This document shows, in pieces, positions 1-5,044 of a stretch of 8,862 nucleotides of DNA; the stretch's first letter is position 1, and the number at the start of each line of letters is the position of its first letter. The notes under the pieces were generated by a model. That model did not search any database. It saw nothing but the letters and a program-made list of their open reading frames with translations, and was not told the DNA's origin. The translations under genes and the position numbers were made by a program. Source of the DNA: an uncultured Actinomycetes bacterium (GTDB taxonomy: Bacteria; Actinomycetota; Acidimicrobiia; Acidimicrobiales; RAAP-2); assembly GCA_903893955.1 (NCBI GenBank), contig CAITOG010000314.1, positions 1-8,862 on the forward strand, in the 5' to 3' direction.

Positions 1-59
1 TCGAACCCGCGACAACACGATTATGAGCCGTGTGCTCTGACCAACTGAGCTACGCCGCC
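1..59 (-). tRNA. tRNA-Met (CAT), 3' end cut by window edge
   Basis: Read on the minus strand, an acceptor strand GGCGGCG starts at 59, followed by TA, a D arm (GCTC...GAGC), and a 5-bp anticodon stem CACGG/TCGTG closing the loop CTCATAA with anticodon CAT. The start of the T arm (GCGGG TTCGA) reaches the window edge, so the 3' T-stem strand and the acceptor 3' strand are missing. The D arm and anticodon arm resemble elongator tRNA-Met. A CAT anticodon could also be tRNA-Ile2 with lysidine modification, but I favour elongator Met from the overall sequence and from its place directly behind tRNA-Thr. It lies 5 nt downstream of that tRNA and is probably co-transcribed with it. Confidence 0.93.
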
Positions 60-64
60 TTGCG

Positions 65-136
65 AGCCCTCGGTGGGGATTGAACCCACGACCCCCTCCT
101 TACCATGGAGGTGCTCTGCCACTGAGCTACAAGGGC
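65..136 (-). tRNA. tRNA-Thr (GGT)
   Basis: The minus strand folds as a complete 72-nt cloverleaf. The acceptor stem is GCCCTTG/CGAGGGC (one G-T pair), the D arm is GCTC...GAGC, the anticodon stem is CCTCC/GGAGG with loop ATGGTAA (anticodon GGT, threonine), and the T arm is GTGGG TTCAATC CCCAC. The discriminator base is T at 65. No CCA is encoded, because the next bases are CGCA. tRNA-Met follows after 5 nt. In many actinobacterial genomes a Thr-Met tRNA pair is followed by rpmG and the secE-nusG cluster, so those genes may lie beyond the left edge; that is inference from known gene order. Confidence 0.97.
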
Positions 137-162
137 GAAACACGGCCCTCGAACCGGCCGCC

Positions 163-173
163 CGTCAATGATA
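163..173 (-). promoter_or_regulatory. Possible promoter elements for the tRNA-Thr/tRNA-Met unit
   Basis: On the minus strand TATCAT (168-173) fits the actinobacterial -10 pattern TAnnnT and would give a leader of roughly 25 nt before tRNA-Thr. Overlapping its end, TTGACG (163-168) resembles a -35 hexamer, but no good -10 lies 17 nt downstream of it. The two readings exclude each other. No other strong element is seen in the 113 bp between the tRNA and the acetyltransferase gene. Confidence 0.35.
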
Positions 174-235
174 GCCGCGTCTCGAGAGGTGCTCCCCCGC
201 GTGGGGCCATGGCGAGAAGCCACCACCCCCACGGG

Positions 236-241
236 TACCAT
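236..241 (+). promoter_or_regulatory. -10 element TACCAT for a leaderless acetyltransferase mRNA
   Basis: TACCAT fits TAnnnT and ends 8 nt before the GTG start codon at 250, so transcription would begin at or one base before the start codon. No Shine-Dalgarno sequence precedes this GTG, which agrees with a leaderless transcript. No convincing -35 hexamer is visible. Confidence 0.5.
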
Positions 242-249
242 CTCTCTCA

Positions 250-774
250 GTGCGCACCCGCCTTGTCGAGCACGCTGATGCCTCAGCCCTGCTTGCGATC
301 TACAACCCCGAGGTCATCGAGACCACTGTGACCTTCGATGTCATCCCGCGCACCATGGACGAGCAGCTCGAGTGGATTGACAGCCACCTCGGTGCGCACC
401 TCGCCATCGTCGCGGTCAGCGACGACGGCGACGAGGAGATCGGCCACCTCGGTGCCCGTGGCGAGCGGATCGTCGGCTACGCCTGCTTTGGTCCGTACCG
501 CTCACGGGCGGCCTACGCAACCACCGCCGAGGATTCTGTGTACGTGGACCGCTCGGCCCGGGGACGTGGCGTGGGGCGGCTCTTGCTCGACGATCTCTTG
601 GCCGCAGGGGTCGAGGGTGGCTTCCACTCGGTGATCGCTCGGATCGTCGGAGAGAACCAAGCTTCGATCGACCTCCACCTCGCGTGTGGCTTCGAAATGG
701 TGGGCATCGAACGAGAGGTCGGGCGCAAGCACGGCCGGTGGCTCGACGTCGTCGAGCTCCAGCGCTTGCTCTAG
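250..774 (+). CDS. GNAT N-acetyltransferase, phosphinothricin/MnaT-like
   Basis: A 174-residue protein of the GCN5-related acetyltransferase fold, closest in pattern to phosphinothricin (Bar/Pat) and methionine-sulfoximine (MnaT/YncA) acetyltransferases, which move acetyl from acetyl-CoA to a small amino-acid-like amine in the cytoplasm. Seen in the sequence: the N-terminal family motif IYNPEVIETTVTFD (residues 17-30), the conserved glutamate in AEDSVYVD (93-100), the acetyl-CoA pyrophosphate loop R-G-R-G-V-G (104-109), and the C-terminal block LHLACGF (142-148) followed by GRKHGRWLDVV. The length is normal. An acidic stretch DDGDEE (58-63) before the GYACFGPYR strand looks like an extra loop. 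The start is GTG; upstream in-frame codons offer no better start. The stop lies 1 nt from the stop of the convergent mannosyltransferase gene. The true substrate cannot be read from sequence. Confidence 0.9.
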   Translation: MRTRLVEHADASALLAIYNPEVIETTVTFDVIPRTMDEQLEWIDSHLGAHLAIVAVSDDGDEEIGHLGARGERIVGYACFGPYRSRAAYATTAEDSVYVDRSARGRGVGRLLLDDLLAAGVEGGFHSVIARIVGENQASIDLHLACGFEMVGIEREVGRKHGRWLDVVELQRLL

Positions 775-775
775 G

Positions 776-2443
776 TCAGCTGGCGACGAGGTCGCGATCA
801 GCGACGCCCTGCTCCACGCGACCGATCTGCGTCCAGCGACCAAGTGGTGCGACCACGAAGACGAGCAGTGCCACCAGGCTGATGGCCAGGACCAGCGGAT
901 CAGCGTGGAGCAGCTCGACCAGCATCGTCCTCCCACCGGGCAGACCGATAAACGGCGCGGTGACCGAGAGCACGATCAGGGTCGTCCGGATCCGTCCCTC
1001 CGCCACAGGGGCCAACAGCACGAGGCCCCAGGTGAGGTACCACGGCTGCACGACCGGACCGAGCACCACGAAGAGCAACAGCGTCAGACCCAGCGCGGTG
1101 AGCTGGCCGATGCGATCAGACTCCTTGAGCAGCCACACGCCGATCACGACAGCGGCAAGTAAGCCGAGCAATCGGGTGATGGTGAGCACCGAGGCCATCG
1201 AGACGCCGGCCCCGAGGGCGTGGAGCAGTCCAGTGATCCCCATCCCGATGCCGGTGGCAGGCGCAGCCCATGAGCGAACGGTTCCCGGCGTAGCGAGGTT
1301 CGAGACCCAGCCGAGGCCGAGGCCGCTGATGGCAGTGAGCGCCGCCAGCACGCCGGCTGAGAGCAGGCCCGCCAAGACGAGCGGTCGGAGCCGCTGACGG
1401 AAGGGGACATCTGGGCCGAGCCAGTCCCAGGCGATGTAGAGGATGCCGAGCGCGGCCGGAGCCTTGACCGCCGCGGCGAGCGCGCACAGGACGATCCCCC
1501 AGACAGGGTGCTTGAGCCGGGCGGCGGTCACCCCAGCCACAAGGAGGGCGATCATCATCCCGTCGTTGTGGGCGCTGCCCACGATCGTGATCAGCACGAG
1601 CGGATTTAAGACAGCGAGCGAGAACGCCTCGCCGGGGTCACGCCCGACGCTTCGGGCCAGCTTGGGGATGCACACCGCCAAGAGCGCCACCGAGCCGAGC
1701 TCGAGGAGACGGAGCGCCATCACGGTGGCGGTGGCGTGGTGGAAGGTCGCCGAGGCGAAGAAGCCGTCGATGATCAAGAACAACGGCCCATAGGGTGCCG
1801 GCGTATTGCCCCAGAGCGGATCCACCGGATTCACATAGGGGCCAGAACCGAGAGTGAAAGGCCCGTAGATGTAGGGGTTGATGTGGTGGCTGACCATCTC
1901 GCCCTGGGCCGCGTAGCTAAAGACGTCGCGGCTGAACATCGGGGCGGCGATCACGAGCGGAATGATCCAGAGCACCAGGATCCACGTGAGGTACTTGATC
2001 GGTGCGCCGGGTCGGTTCTTCAGTGCCTTCGAGACCTGCAGCCAGACTCGAAGTAGCAGCACTAGGCCGCCGTAGACGAGCAACAGGCCGAGCATCAACA
2101 GCGTCTGGTTCTCCGGGTCAGTGGCCGCGGTGTTGGCGGTCGGCACGCCGAAGGGCCAGGTGCCGGGCATCTCGAGCTTGAACGGCGAGTTGGAGAACGA
2201 GCCACCGACGGTGATGGCGATGATCGCCAGGAATCCGATGATCGCCGGACGGCGAAGCCACGCCCAGCCCTCGGGCGCCTCCGCCTCGCTGCGACGCCAG
2301 CGACGGAGCGAGTTGAACACGTGCGTGCCGCTCGCCACTGCTGTGTCGAGAGCCCGCCGTGCCGTCGCGACAGCACCAGGCTGATCGATCGCTGTGTCGG
2401 AGGAGATTGGTGCGTGGTCCATGAGGGTTGCGAACAACGGCAT
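776..2443 (-). CDS. mptB: MptB-like polyprenol-phosphomannose-dependent alpha-1,6-mannosyltransferase
   Basis: A 555-residue polytopic GT-C glycosyltransferase (GT87/MptA-MptB type). Enzymes of this family use polyprenyl-phosphate mannose on the outer face of the membrane and extend the alpha-1,6-mannan backbone of lipomannan and related glycans. The sequence shows a cytoplasmic N-terminus of about 65 residues, then many hydrophobic segments (about 67-81, 115-133, 152-168, 222-240, 245-262, 275-306 and more to 533). The diagnostic loop SRDVFSYAAQGEMVSHHINPY (171-191) carries the likely catalytic Asp173, and HND (292-294) and QPWYLTWGLVLLAP (466-479) are family blocks. Two in-frame starts exist, residue 1 and Met8. 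I kept the first because a TACAAT element lies 20 nt upstream; neither has a clear ribosome binding site. The exact polymer made here is inferred, and an MptA-type role is the alternative. Confidence 0.88.
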   Translation of the reverse strand: MPLFATLMDHAPISSDTAIDQPGAVATARRALDTAVASGTHVFNSLRRWRRSEAEAPEGWAWLRRPAIIGFLAIIAITVGGSFSNSPFKLEMPGTWPFGVPTANTAATDPENQTLLMLGLLLVYGGLVLLLRVWLQVSKALKNRPGAPIKYLTWILVLWIIPLVIAAPMFSRDVFSYAAQGEMVSHHINPYIYGPFTLGSGPYVNPVDPLWGNTPAPYGPLFLIIDGFFASATFHHATATVMALRLLELGSVALLAVCIPKLARSVGRDPGEAFSLAVLNPLVLITIVGSAHNDGMMIALLVAGVTAARLKHPVWGIVLCALAAAVKAPAALGILYIAWDWLGPDVPFRQRLRPLVLAGLLSAGVLAALTAISGLGLGWVSNLATPGTVRSWAAPATGIGMGITGLLHALGAGVSMASVLTITRLLGLLAAVVIGVWLLKESDRIGQLTALGLTLLLFVVLGPVVQPWYLTWGLVLLAPVAEGRIRTTLIVLSVTAPFIGLPGGRTMLVELLHADPLVLAISLVALLVFVVAPLGRWTQIGRVEQGVADRDLVAS

Positions 2444-2463
2444 TTGCGTCGTTTCGTAACGGC

Positions 2464-2469
2464 ATTGTA
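2464..2469 (-). promoter_or_regulatory. -10 element TACAAT upstream of mptB-like gene
   Basis: TACAAT on the minus strand is one mismatch from the classic TATAAT and lies 20 nt before the ATG at 2443. A start about 7 nt downstream would leave a leader of roughly 13 nt without a Shine-Dalgarno sequence. The -35 region is weak. This element lies beyond the tRNA-Tyr hairpin, so the gene appears to be transcribed separately from the tRNA. Confidence 0.55.
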
Positions 2470-2513
2470 ACCAAAGCGATCGACGTTCGCAGGATCTACC
2501 TGAGAGGACACTT

Positions 2514-2550
2514 GTGATCGTGCGGCCTCACGTGGAGGCCGCACGATCAC
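2514..2550 (-). terminator. Perfect 16-bp hairpin downstream of tRNA-Tyr
   Basis: Arms 2514-2529 (GTGATCGTGCGGCCTC) and 2535-2550 are exact reverse complements, with the 5-base loop ACGTG. On the minus strand it begins 6 nt after the encoded CCA of tRNA-Tyr and ends before the mptB-like promoter, which is the expected place for a tRNA terminator. There is no T run after either arm, so it would be a U-less terminator of the kind described in actinobacteria. A binding site or small-RNA role cannot be excluded. Confidence 0.7.
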
Positions 2551-2556
2551 GAGCGG

Positions 2557-2641
2557 TGGTGGGCCGGGAGGGATTCGAACCCCCGTAGGCTGAGCCGTCT
2601 GGTTTACAGCCAGATCCCTTTGGCCACTCGGGCACCGACCC
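2557..2641 (-). tRNA. tRNA-Tyr (GTA)
   Basis: The minus strand gives a class II tRNA of 85 nt. The acceptor stem is GGGTCGG/CCGGCCC (one T-G pair), discriminator A is at 2560, and CCA is encoded at 2557-2559. The anticodon stem is TCTGG/CCAGA with loop CTGTAAA, giving anticodon GTA (tyrosine). A long variable arm (CGGCTCAGCCTACG) and a T arm with TTCGAAT follow. It stands alone, with its own likely promoter just upstream and a strong hairpin just downstream. Unlike tRNA-Thr in this window, it encodes its CCA end. Confidence 0.97.
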
Positions 2642-2648
2642 GGCGGAG

Positions 2649-2654
2649 ATGCTA
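2649..2654 (-). promoter_or_regulatory. -10 element TAGCAT for tRNA-Tyr
   Basis: TAGCAT on the minus strand fits TAnnnT and ends exactly 7 nt before the mature 5' end of tRNA-Tyr at 2641. By the usual 6-8 nt rule the primary transcript would begin at, or within one base of, the mature tRNA end. No close match to TTGACA is seen in the -35 region. Confidence 0.5.
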
Positions 2655-2703
2655 GCCGCGCTCGAGGTGGCGCGACATCAGGCAGCCGCCGAGCCGCGGC
2701 GGA

Positions 2704-2709
2704 TACGAT
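2704..2709 (+). promoter_or_regulatory. -10 element TACGAT for leaderless yajQ
   Basis: TACGAT fits TAnnnT and is followed by exactly 7 nt before the ATG at 2717, so the transcript should start on or next to the A of the start codon. No ribosome binding site precedes the ATG. Confidence 0.65.
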
Positions 2710-2716
2710 CCGTGCC

Positions 2717-3205
2717 ATGCCATCCTTCGACATCGTCTCAGAGGTTGACCTCCAAGAGGTCCGCAACGCCGTCGACCAGGCCAACCGCGAGGCTGGCACC
2801 AGGTTCGACTTCAAAGGCACCGACTCCACCATCGAGATGACCCCTGACGAGCTGCTCCTGACCTCGTCCACCGAGGACCGCCTCCGGGCGCTCTACCAGG
2901 TGCTCGAGGAGAAGCTCGTGCGTCGAGAGGTCTCGCTCAAGTCACTCGACCCCAAGGGCATTGAGGAGGCATCGAGGGGCACCGCCCGCCAGCGCGTGGT
3001 GCTCAAGGCCGGCATCGGCCAAGACGAGGGCAAGAAGATCAACAAGCTCATCAAGGATCTCGGCCTCAAAGGCGTCACCTCGCAGATCCAAGGTGAGCAG
3101 GTCCGTGTGACCGGCAAGAAGCGAGACGACCTCCAGCAGGTCATCGCCGCGTGCAAGGCCGCCGACTTTGGCGTGCCCCTGCAGTTCAACAACTTTCGCG
3201 ACTGA
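2717..3205 (+). CDS. yajQ: YajQ-family nucleotide-binding protein (UPF0234)
   Basis: A complete 162-residue YajQ protein, the normal length for the family. The hallmark blocks are present: MPSFDIVSEVD at the N-terminus, FDFKGTDSTIE (30-40), a long charged central helix region, KKINKLIKDLGLKG (106-119), the VRVTGKKRDDLQ strand-helix (129-140) and the C-terminus VPLQFNNFRD (153-162). YajQ proteins have two RRM-like/ferredoxin-like halves and are cytoplasmic. Homologues in Xanthomonas and Pseudomonas bind cyclic di-GMP and act with a transcription regulator, while others have been reported to bind tRNA, ATP or GTP, so the ligand here is unknown. It starts 75 bp from the divergent tRNA-Tyr gene and appears to be a single-gene unit. 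The start is firm, since the motif begins at Met1 and a -10 element lies 7 nt upstream. Confidence 0.95.
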   Translation: MPSFDIVSEVDLQEVRNAVDQANREAGTRFDFKGTDSTIEMTPDELLLTSSTEDRLRALYQVLEEKLVRREVSLKSLDPKGIEEASRGTARQRVVLKAGIGQDEGKKINKLIKDLGLKGVTSQIQGEQVRVTGKKRDDLQQVIAACKAADFGVPLQFNNFRD

Positions 3206-3221
3206 GCACAGGCGGGCTCAG
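3202..3221. terminator. Small inverted repeat spanning two convergent stop codons
   Basis: CTGAGC (3202-3207) and GCTCAG (3216-3221) are exact reverse complements around an 8-base spacer. One arm contains the yajQ stop and the other the stop of the GtrA-family gene. It could end transcription from both sides, but the stem is only 6 bp and no T run follows in either direction. Confidence 0.35.
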
Positions 3222-3727
3222 CTGGCGCTGGCCTGCTCCTCGGCGGTGAGGTGCTCATCGAACTCCTCGATCTCAGCCACGTGGAAAAGCCGGTTGAACA
3301 AGAGCAGCTTGAGCACCCAGAAGACCGCGAACGACAGCACGTTGGCAATGAGCACGACCGCTGTCTCTTCCCAGTGCGGCAGGTTGTGCTTGATCGACAC
3401 GTGACGAGCCAGCTGCGCGCCGACCACTGAGACGGCAATCCCGATCCCCGACATCGTCCAGAAGGGGATGATTTCCTTGCGCACGTGGCTGCGGCCGGAC
3501 TTGCCCCACGCCCACTTGCGATTGAGGTTGTACGAAGGGATGGTCGCGACCAGGTTGGCGAAGATGGTCGAGGGGACCTGGCTCCAGAGCTTGAGCACGC
3601 CGAAGACGAGGAAGAGTGTGACGAACGAGACGAGCGTCGAGATCACCGAGACCATCGTGAAGCGGATGAGCTTCTTGCCCTCGTGGGTGTTGGCCCACTG
3701 ACGAAGGGCATCGATCTTCTCAAGCAT
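3218..3727 (-). CDS. GtrA-family membrane protein
   Basis: A 169-residue integral membrane protein of the GtrA/DPMS type. These small four-helix proteins are linked to moving or anchoring polyprenyl-phosphate-linked sugars for O-antigen, arabinogalactan and other envelope glycans. Visible features are hydrophobic segments at about 22-46, 53-68, 87-108 and 122-146, the family loop YNLNRKWAWG (66-75) after the second helix, and an acidic C-terminal tail (EIEEFDEHLTAEEQ, 152-165). The open frame continues upstream into the glycosidase region, but those residues are not GtrA-like. I start at the ATG at 3727 because the N-terminus then matches the family and TAGCGT lies exactly 7 nt upstream. It follows the GH1 gene on the same strand by 37 nt. 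The sugar carried is unknown. Confidence 0.9.
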   Translation of the reverse strand: MLEKIDALRQWANTHEGKKLIRFTMVSVISTLVSFVTLFLVFGVLKLWSQVPSTIFANLVATIPSYNLNRKWAWGKSGRSHVRKEIIPFWTMSGIGIAVSVVGAQLARHVSIKHNLPHWEETAVVLIANVLSFAVFWVLKLLLFNRLFHVAEIEEFDEHLTAEEQASAS

Positions 3728-3734
3728 CGGTTCG

Positions 3735-3740
3735 ACGCTA
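3735..3740 (-). promoter_or_regulatory. -10 element TAGCGT for leaderless GtrA-family gene
   Basis: On the minus strand TAGCGT (TAnnnT) is followed by exactly 7 nt and then the ATG at 3727. It lies in the 37-nt gap behind the GH1 gene, so the GtrA-family gene probably has its own start in addition to any read-through. No ribosome binding site precedes this ATG. Confidence 0.6.
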
Positions 3741-3764
3741 GCCGGTGGCGAAGCGCTGCTCTGG

Positions 3765-4979
3765 TCAGGAGCCGACAGGTGGTGCTCCCAGGACCCCGGA
3801 TCGAGCCACTCGACCGAAGAAGACTCCCGAGGGCTTCGGGTTGCGAGCGAAGGTGGTCCGGTCGACCTCGACGATGCCGAAGTGCTGCGAGTATCCCAAG
3901 GCCCACTCGAAGTTGTCGAGCAGGCTCCAGAGCGTGTAGCCCCGGATGTCGACGCCATCCTCGATGGCGGCATGCACCGAGCGAAGGGCCCGGTCGACGA
4001 ACTCGATGCGCTCCGAGTCGTCAGCGGTCGACACGCCATTCTCGGTCACGATCACCGGCAAACCGGTCACCGCAGCCGCCCTCGATGCCGTCGCGCCGAC
4101 AGCCTCGGGATAGAACTCGTAGCCCATCGGGGTCATGCGAGCCGAGGGGTCGATGGCGACTTGGTAACCCGAGTTGGTGAAGTGGAAGCGGGTGTAGGTC
4201 TGGACGCCGATGAAGTCGTCACCGACGGTGTTGCGAAGGAAGCGGTCCTCGACGGTCTCTTGGAAGCGCGCCAGCTCTTCCTCGCCACCCTCGTGGCCCA
4301 CCAGCTCGGCCATCGAGAGCGTCAGGCCGACAGGGTAGGAACCGGGGGCCGCCCGGAGTGCCTCGACGCTTCGACGGTGCCCCGCGTTGAGCTGCTCGCA
4401 GCACAGGTCGTAGCGCCCGAAGTCCATCGCCACCCCCGGCGGGAAGGCGCCGAGGACGAAGCCCATCAGCGCCACGATGTTGGGCTCGTTGATGGTGCAG
4501 GCCATCCCGATTTCGTCGCCGAGGTGCGCGGCAGCCTTAGCCGTGAACTCGCCAAAGCGATCTGGTGCCTCCGACGACTCCCATCCCCCGCGCTCAGCCA
4601 GCCAGCTCGGCGTCGTGAAGTGGTGGAACGTCACTACCGGCAGGATGCCGCGATCACGAGCGGTGGTGACCATCTGCTTGTAGCGATCGAGCGCCACAGT
4701 CGAGAATTCCCCGGGCGCTGGTTCGATCCGGCTCCACTCGAGGCTGAAGCGGTACGAATTGAGACCGAGCTTCGCCACGAGGTCGAGATCCTGCTCCCAC
4801 CGGTTCCAGGAGTCACATGCGTCGCCGCTGGGCTCGATCACTGGTGTCCCATCGGCGTGCTCGAAGGCCCACCAGTCGTTGTTGGTGTTACCGCCTTCGA
4901 TCTGGTGGGCGGCTGTGGCCGTCCCCCACAAAAAGCCCTCCGGGAAGCGCAATTCGTCACTCGATCCTGTCGTCGTCAT
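3765..4979 (-). CDS. Glycoside hydrolase family 1 beta-glucosidase
   Basis: A 404-residue GH1 enzyme that removes terminal beta-linked sugars, usually glucose or galactose, by a retaining mechanism. The N-terminal GH1 signature FLWGTATAAHQIEG (16-29) includes Gln26. The acid/base glutamate is Glu165 in TINEPN (162-167), and the nucleophile is Glu313 in VTENGV (311-316). The sugar-binding block WSLLDNFEWALGY (351-363) is present, with Trp351, Glu358 and Trp359. The motif usually read as H-W after strand 3 is H-F here (His120-Phe121, within FHHFTTP). At 404 residues it is shorter than the usual 440-480, yet both ends are intact, so the difference lies in loops and not in truncation. No signal peptide is seen, so it is probably cytoplasmic. 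The ATG start is supported by TAGGGT 7 nt upstream. The natural substrate is unknown; a GtrA-family gene follows. Confidence 0.93.
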   Translation of the reverse strand: MTTTGSSDELRFPEGFLWGTATAAHQIEGGNTNNDWWAFEHADGTPVIEPSGDACDSWNRWEQDLDLVAKLGLNSYRFSLEWSRIEPAPGEFSTVALDRYKQMVTTARDRGILPVVTFHHFTTPSWLAERGGWESSEAPDRFGEFTAKAAAHLGDEIGMACTINEPNIVALMGFVLGAFPPGVAMDFGRYDLCCEQLNAGHRRSVEALRAAPGSYPVGLTLSMAELVGHEGGEEELARFQETVEDRFLRNTVGDDFIGVQTYTRFHFTNSGYQVAIDPSARMTPMGYEFYPEAVGATASRAAAVTGLPVIVTENGVSTADDSERIEFVDRALRSVHAAIEDGVDIRGYTLWSLLDNFEWALGYSQHFGIVEVDRTTFARNPKPSGVFFGRVARSGVLGAPPVGS

Positions 4980-4986
4980 GGTCGAG

Positions 4987-4992
4987 ACCCTA
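4987..4992 (-). promoter_or_regulatory. -10 element TAGGGT for leaderless GH1 gene
   Basis: On the minus strand TAGGGT (TAnnnT) is followed by exactly 7 nt before the ATG at 4979, and no ribosome binding site is present. The -35 region for a 17-nt spacer falls at about 5010-5015, inside the palindrome at 5005-5029. Confidence 0.6.
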
Positions 4993-5004
4993 TGTCGCGC
5001 ACAG

Positions 5005-5029
5005 CCTCGGCGCAGGCAACCTGCCGAGG
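5005..5029. promoter_or_regulatory. Palindrome between divergent GH1 and thioesterase genes, candidate operator
   Basis: CCTCGGC (5005-5011) and GCCGAGG (5023-5029) are exact reverse complements. Inside them AGG (5014-5016) and CCT (5020-5022) also pair around CAA. The site lies mid-way in the 65-bp divergent spacer. It covers the positions where the -35 contacts of both promoters would fall, a typical place for a shared repressor or activator. A chance GC-rich palindrome is possible. Confidence 0.4.
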
Positions 5030-5032
5030 TGG

Positions 5033-5038
5033 GAGAAT
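5033..5038 (+). promoter_or_regulatory. Weak -10-like element GAGAAT before thioesterase gene
   Basis: GAGAAT, 6 nt before the ATG at 5045, resembles TAnnnT but lacks the first T. The overlapping GGGAG (5031-5035) could instead serve as a Shine-Dalgarno sequence 9 nt before the ATG. Which of the two is used cannot be settled from sequence. Confidence 0.3.
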
Positions 5039-5044
5039 GGGCGG

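Noticed and set aside
50..241. Minus-strand open frame (about 63 codons) across the tRNA region
   Set aside because: Most of it is a translation of tRNA-Thr, a well-known false gene type; the rest is the tRNA leader region.
2655..2700. GCCGCG (2655-2660) and CGCGGC (2695-2700) as a widely spaced inverted repeat between tRNA-Tyr and yajQ promoters
   Set aside because: Six-base GC arms 34 bp apart are expected by chance in this composition and do not align with the promoter elements.
3728..4039. Upstream extension of the GtrA-family reading frame to give a 273-residue protein
   Set aside because: The added residues overlap the GH1 gene in another frame, show no family similarity, and the ATG at 3727 has a -10 element at the right distance.
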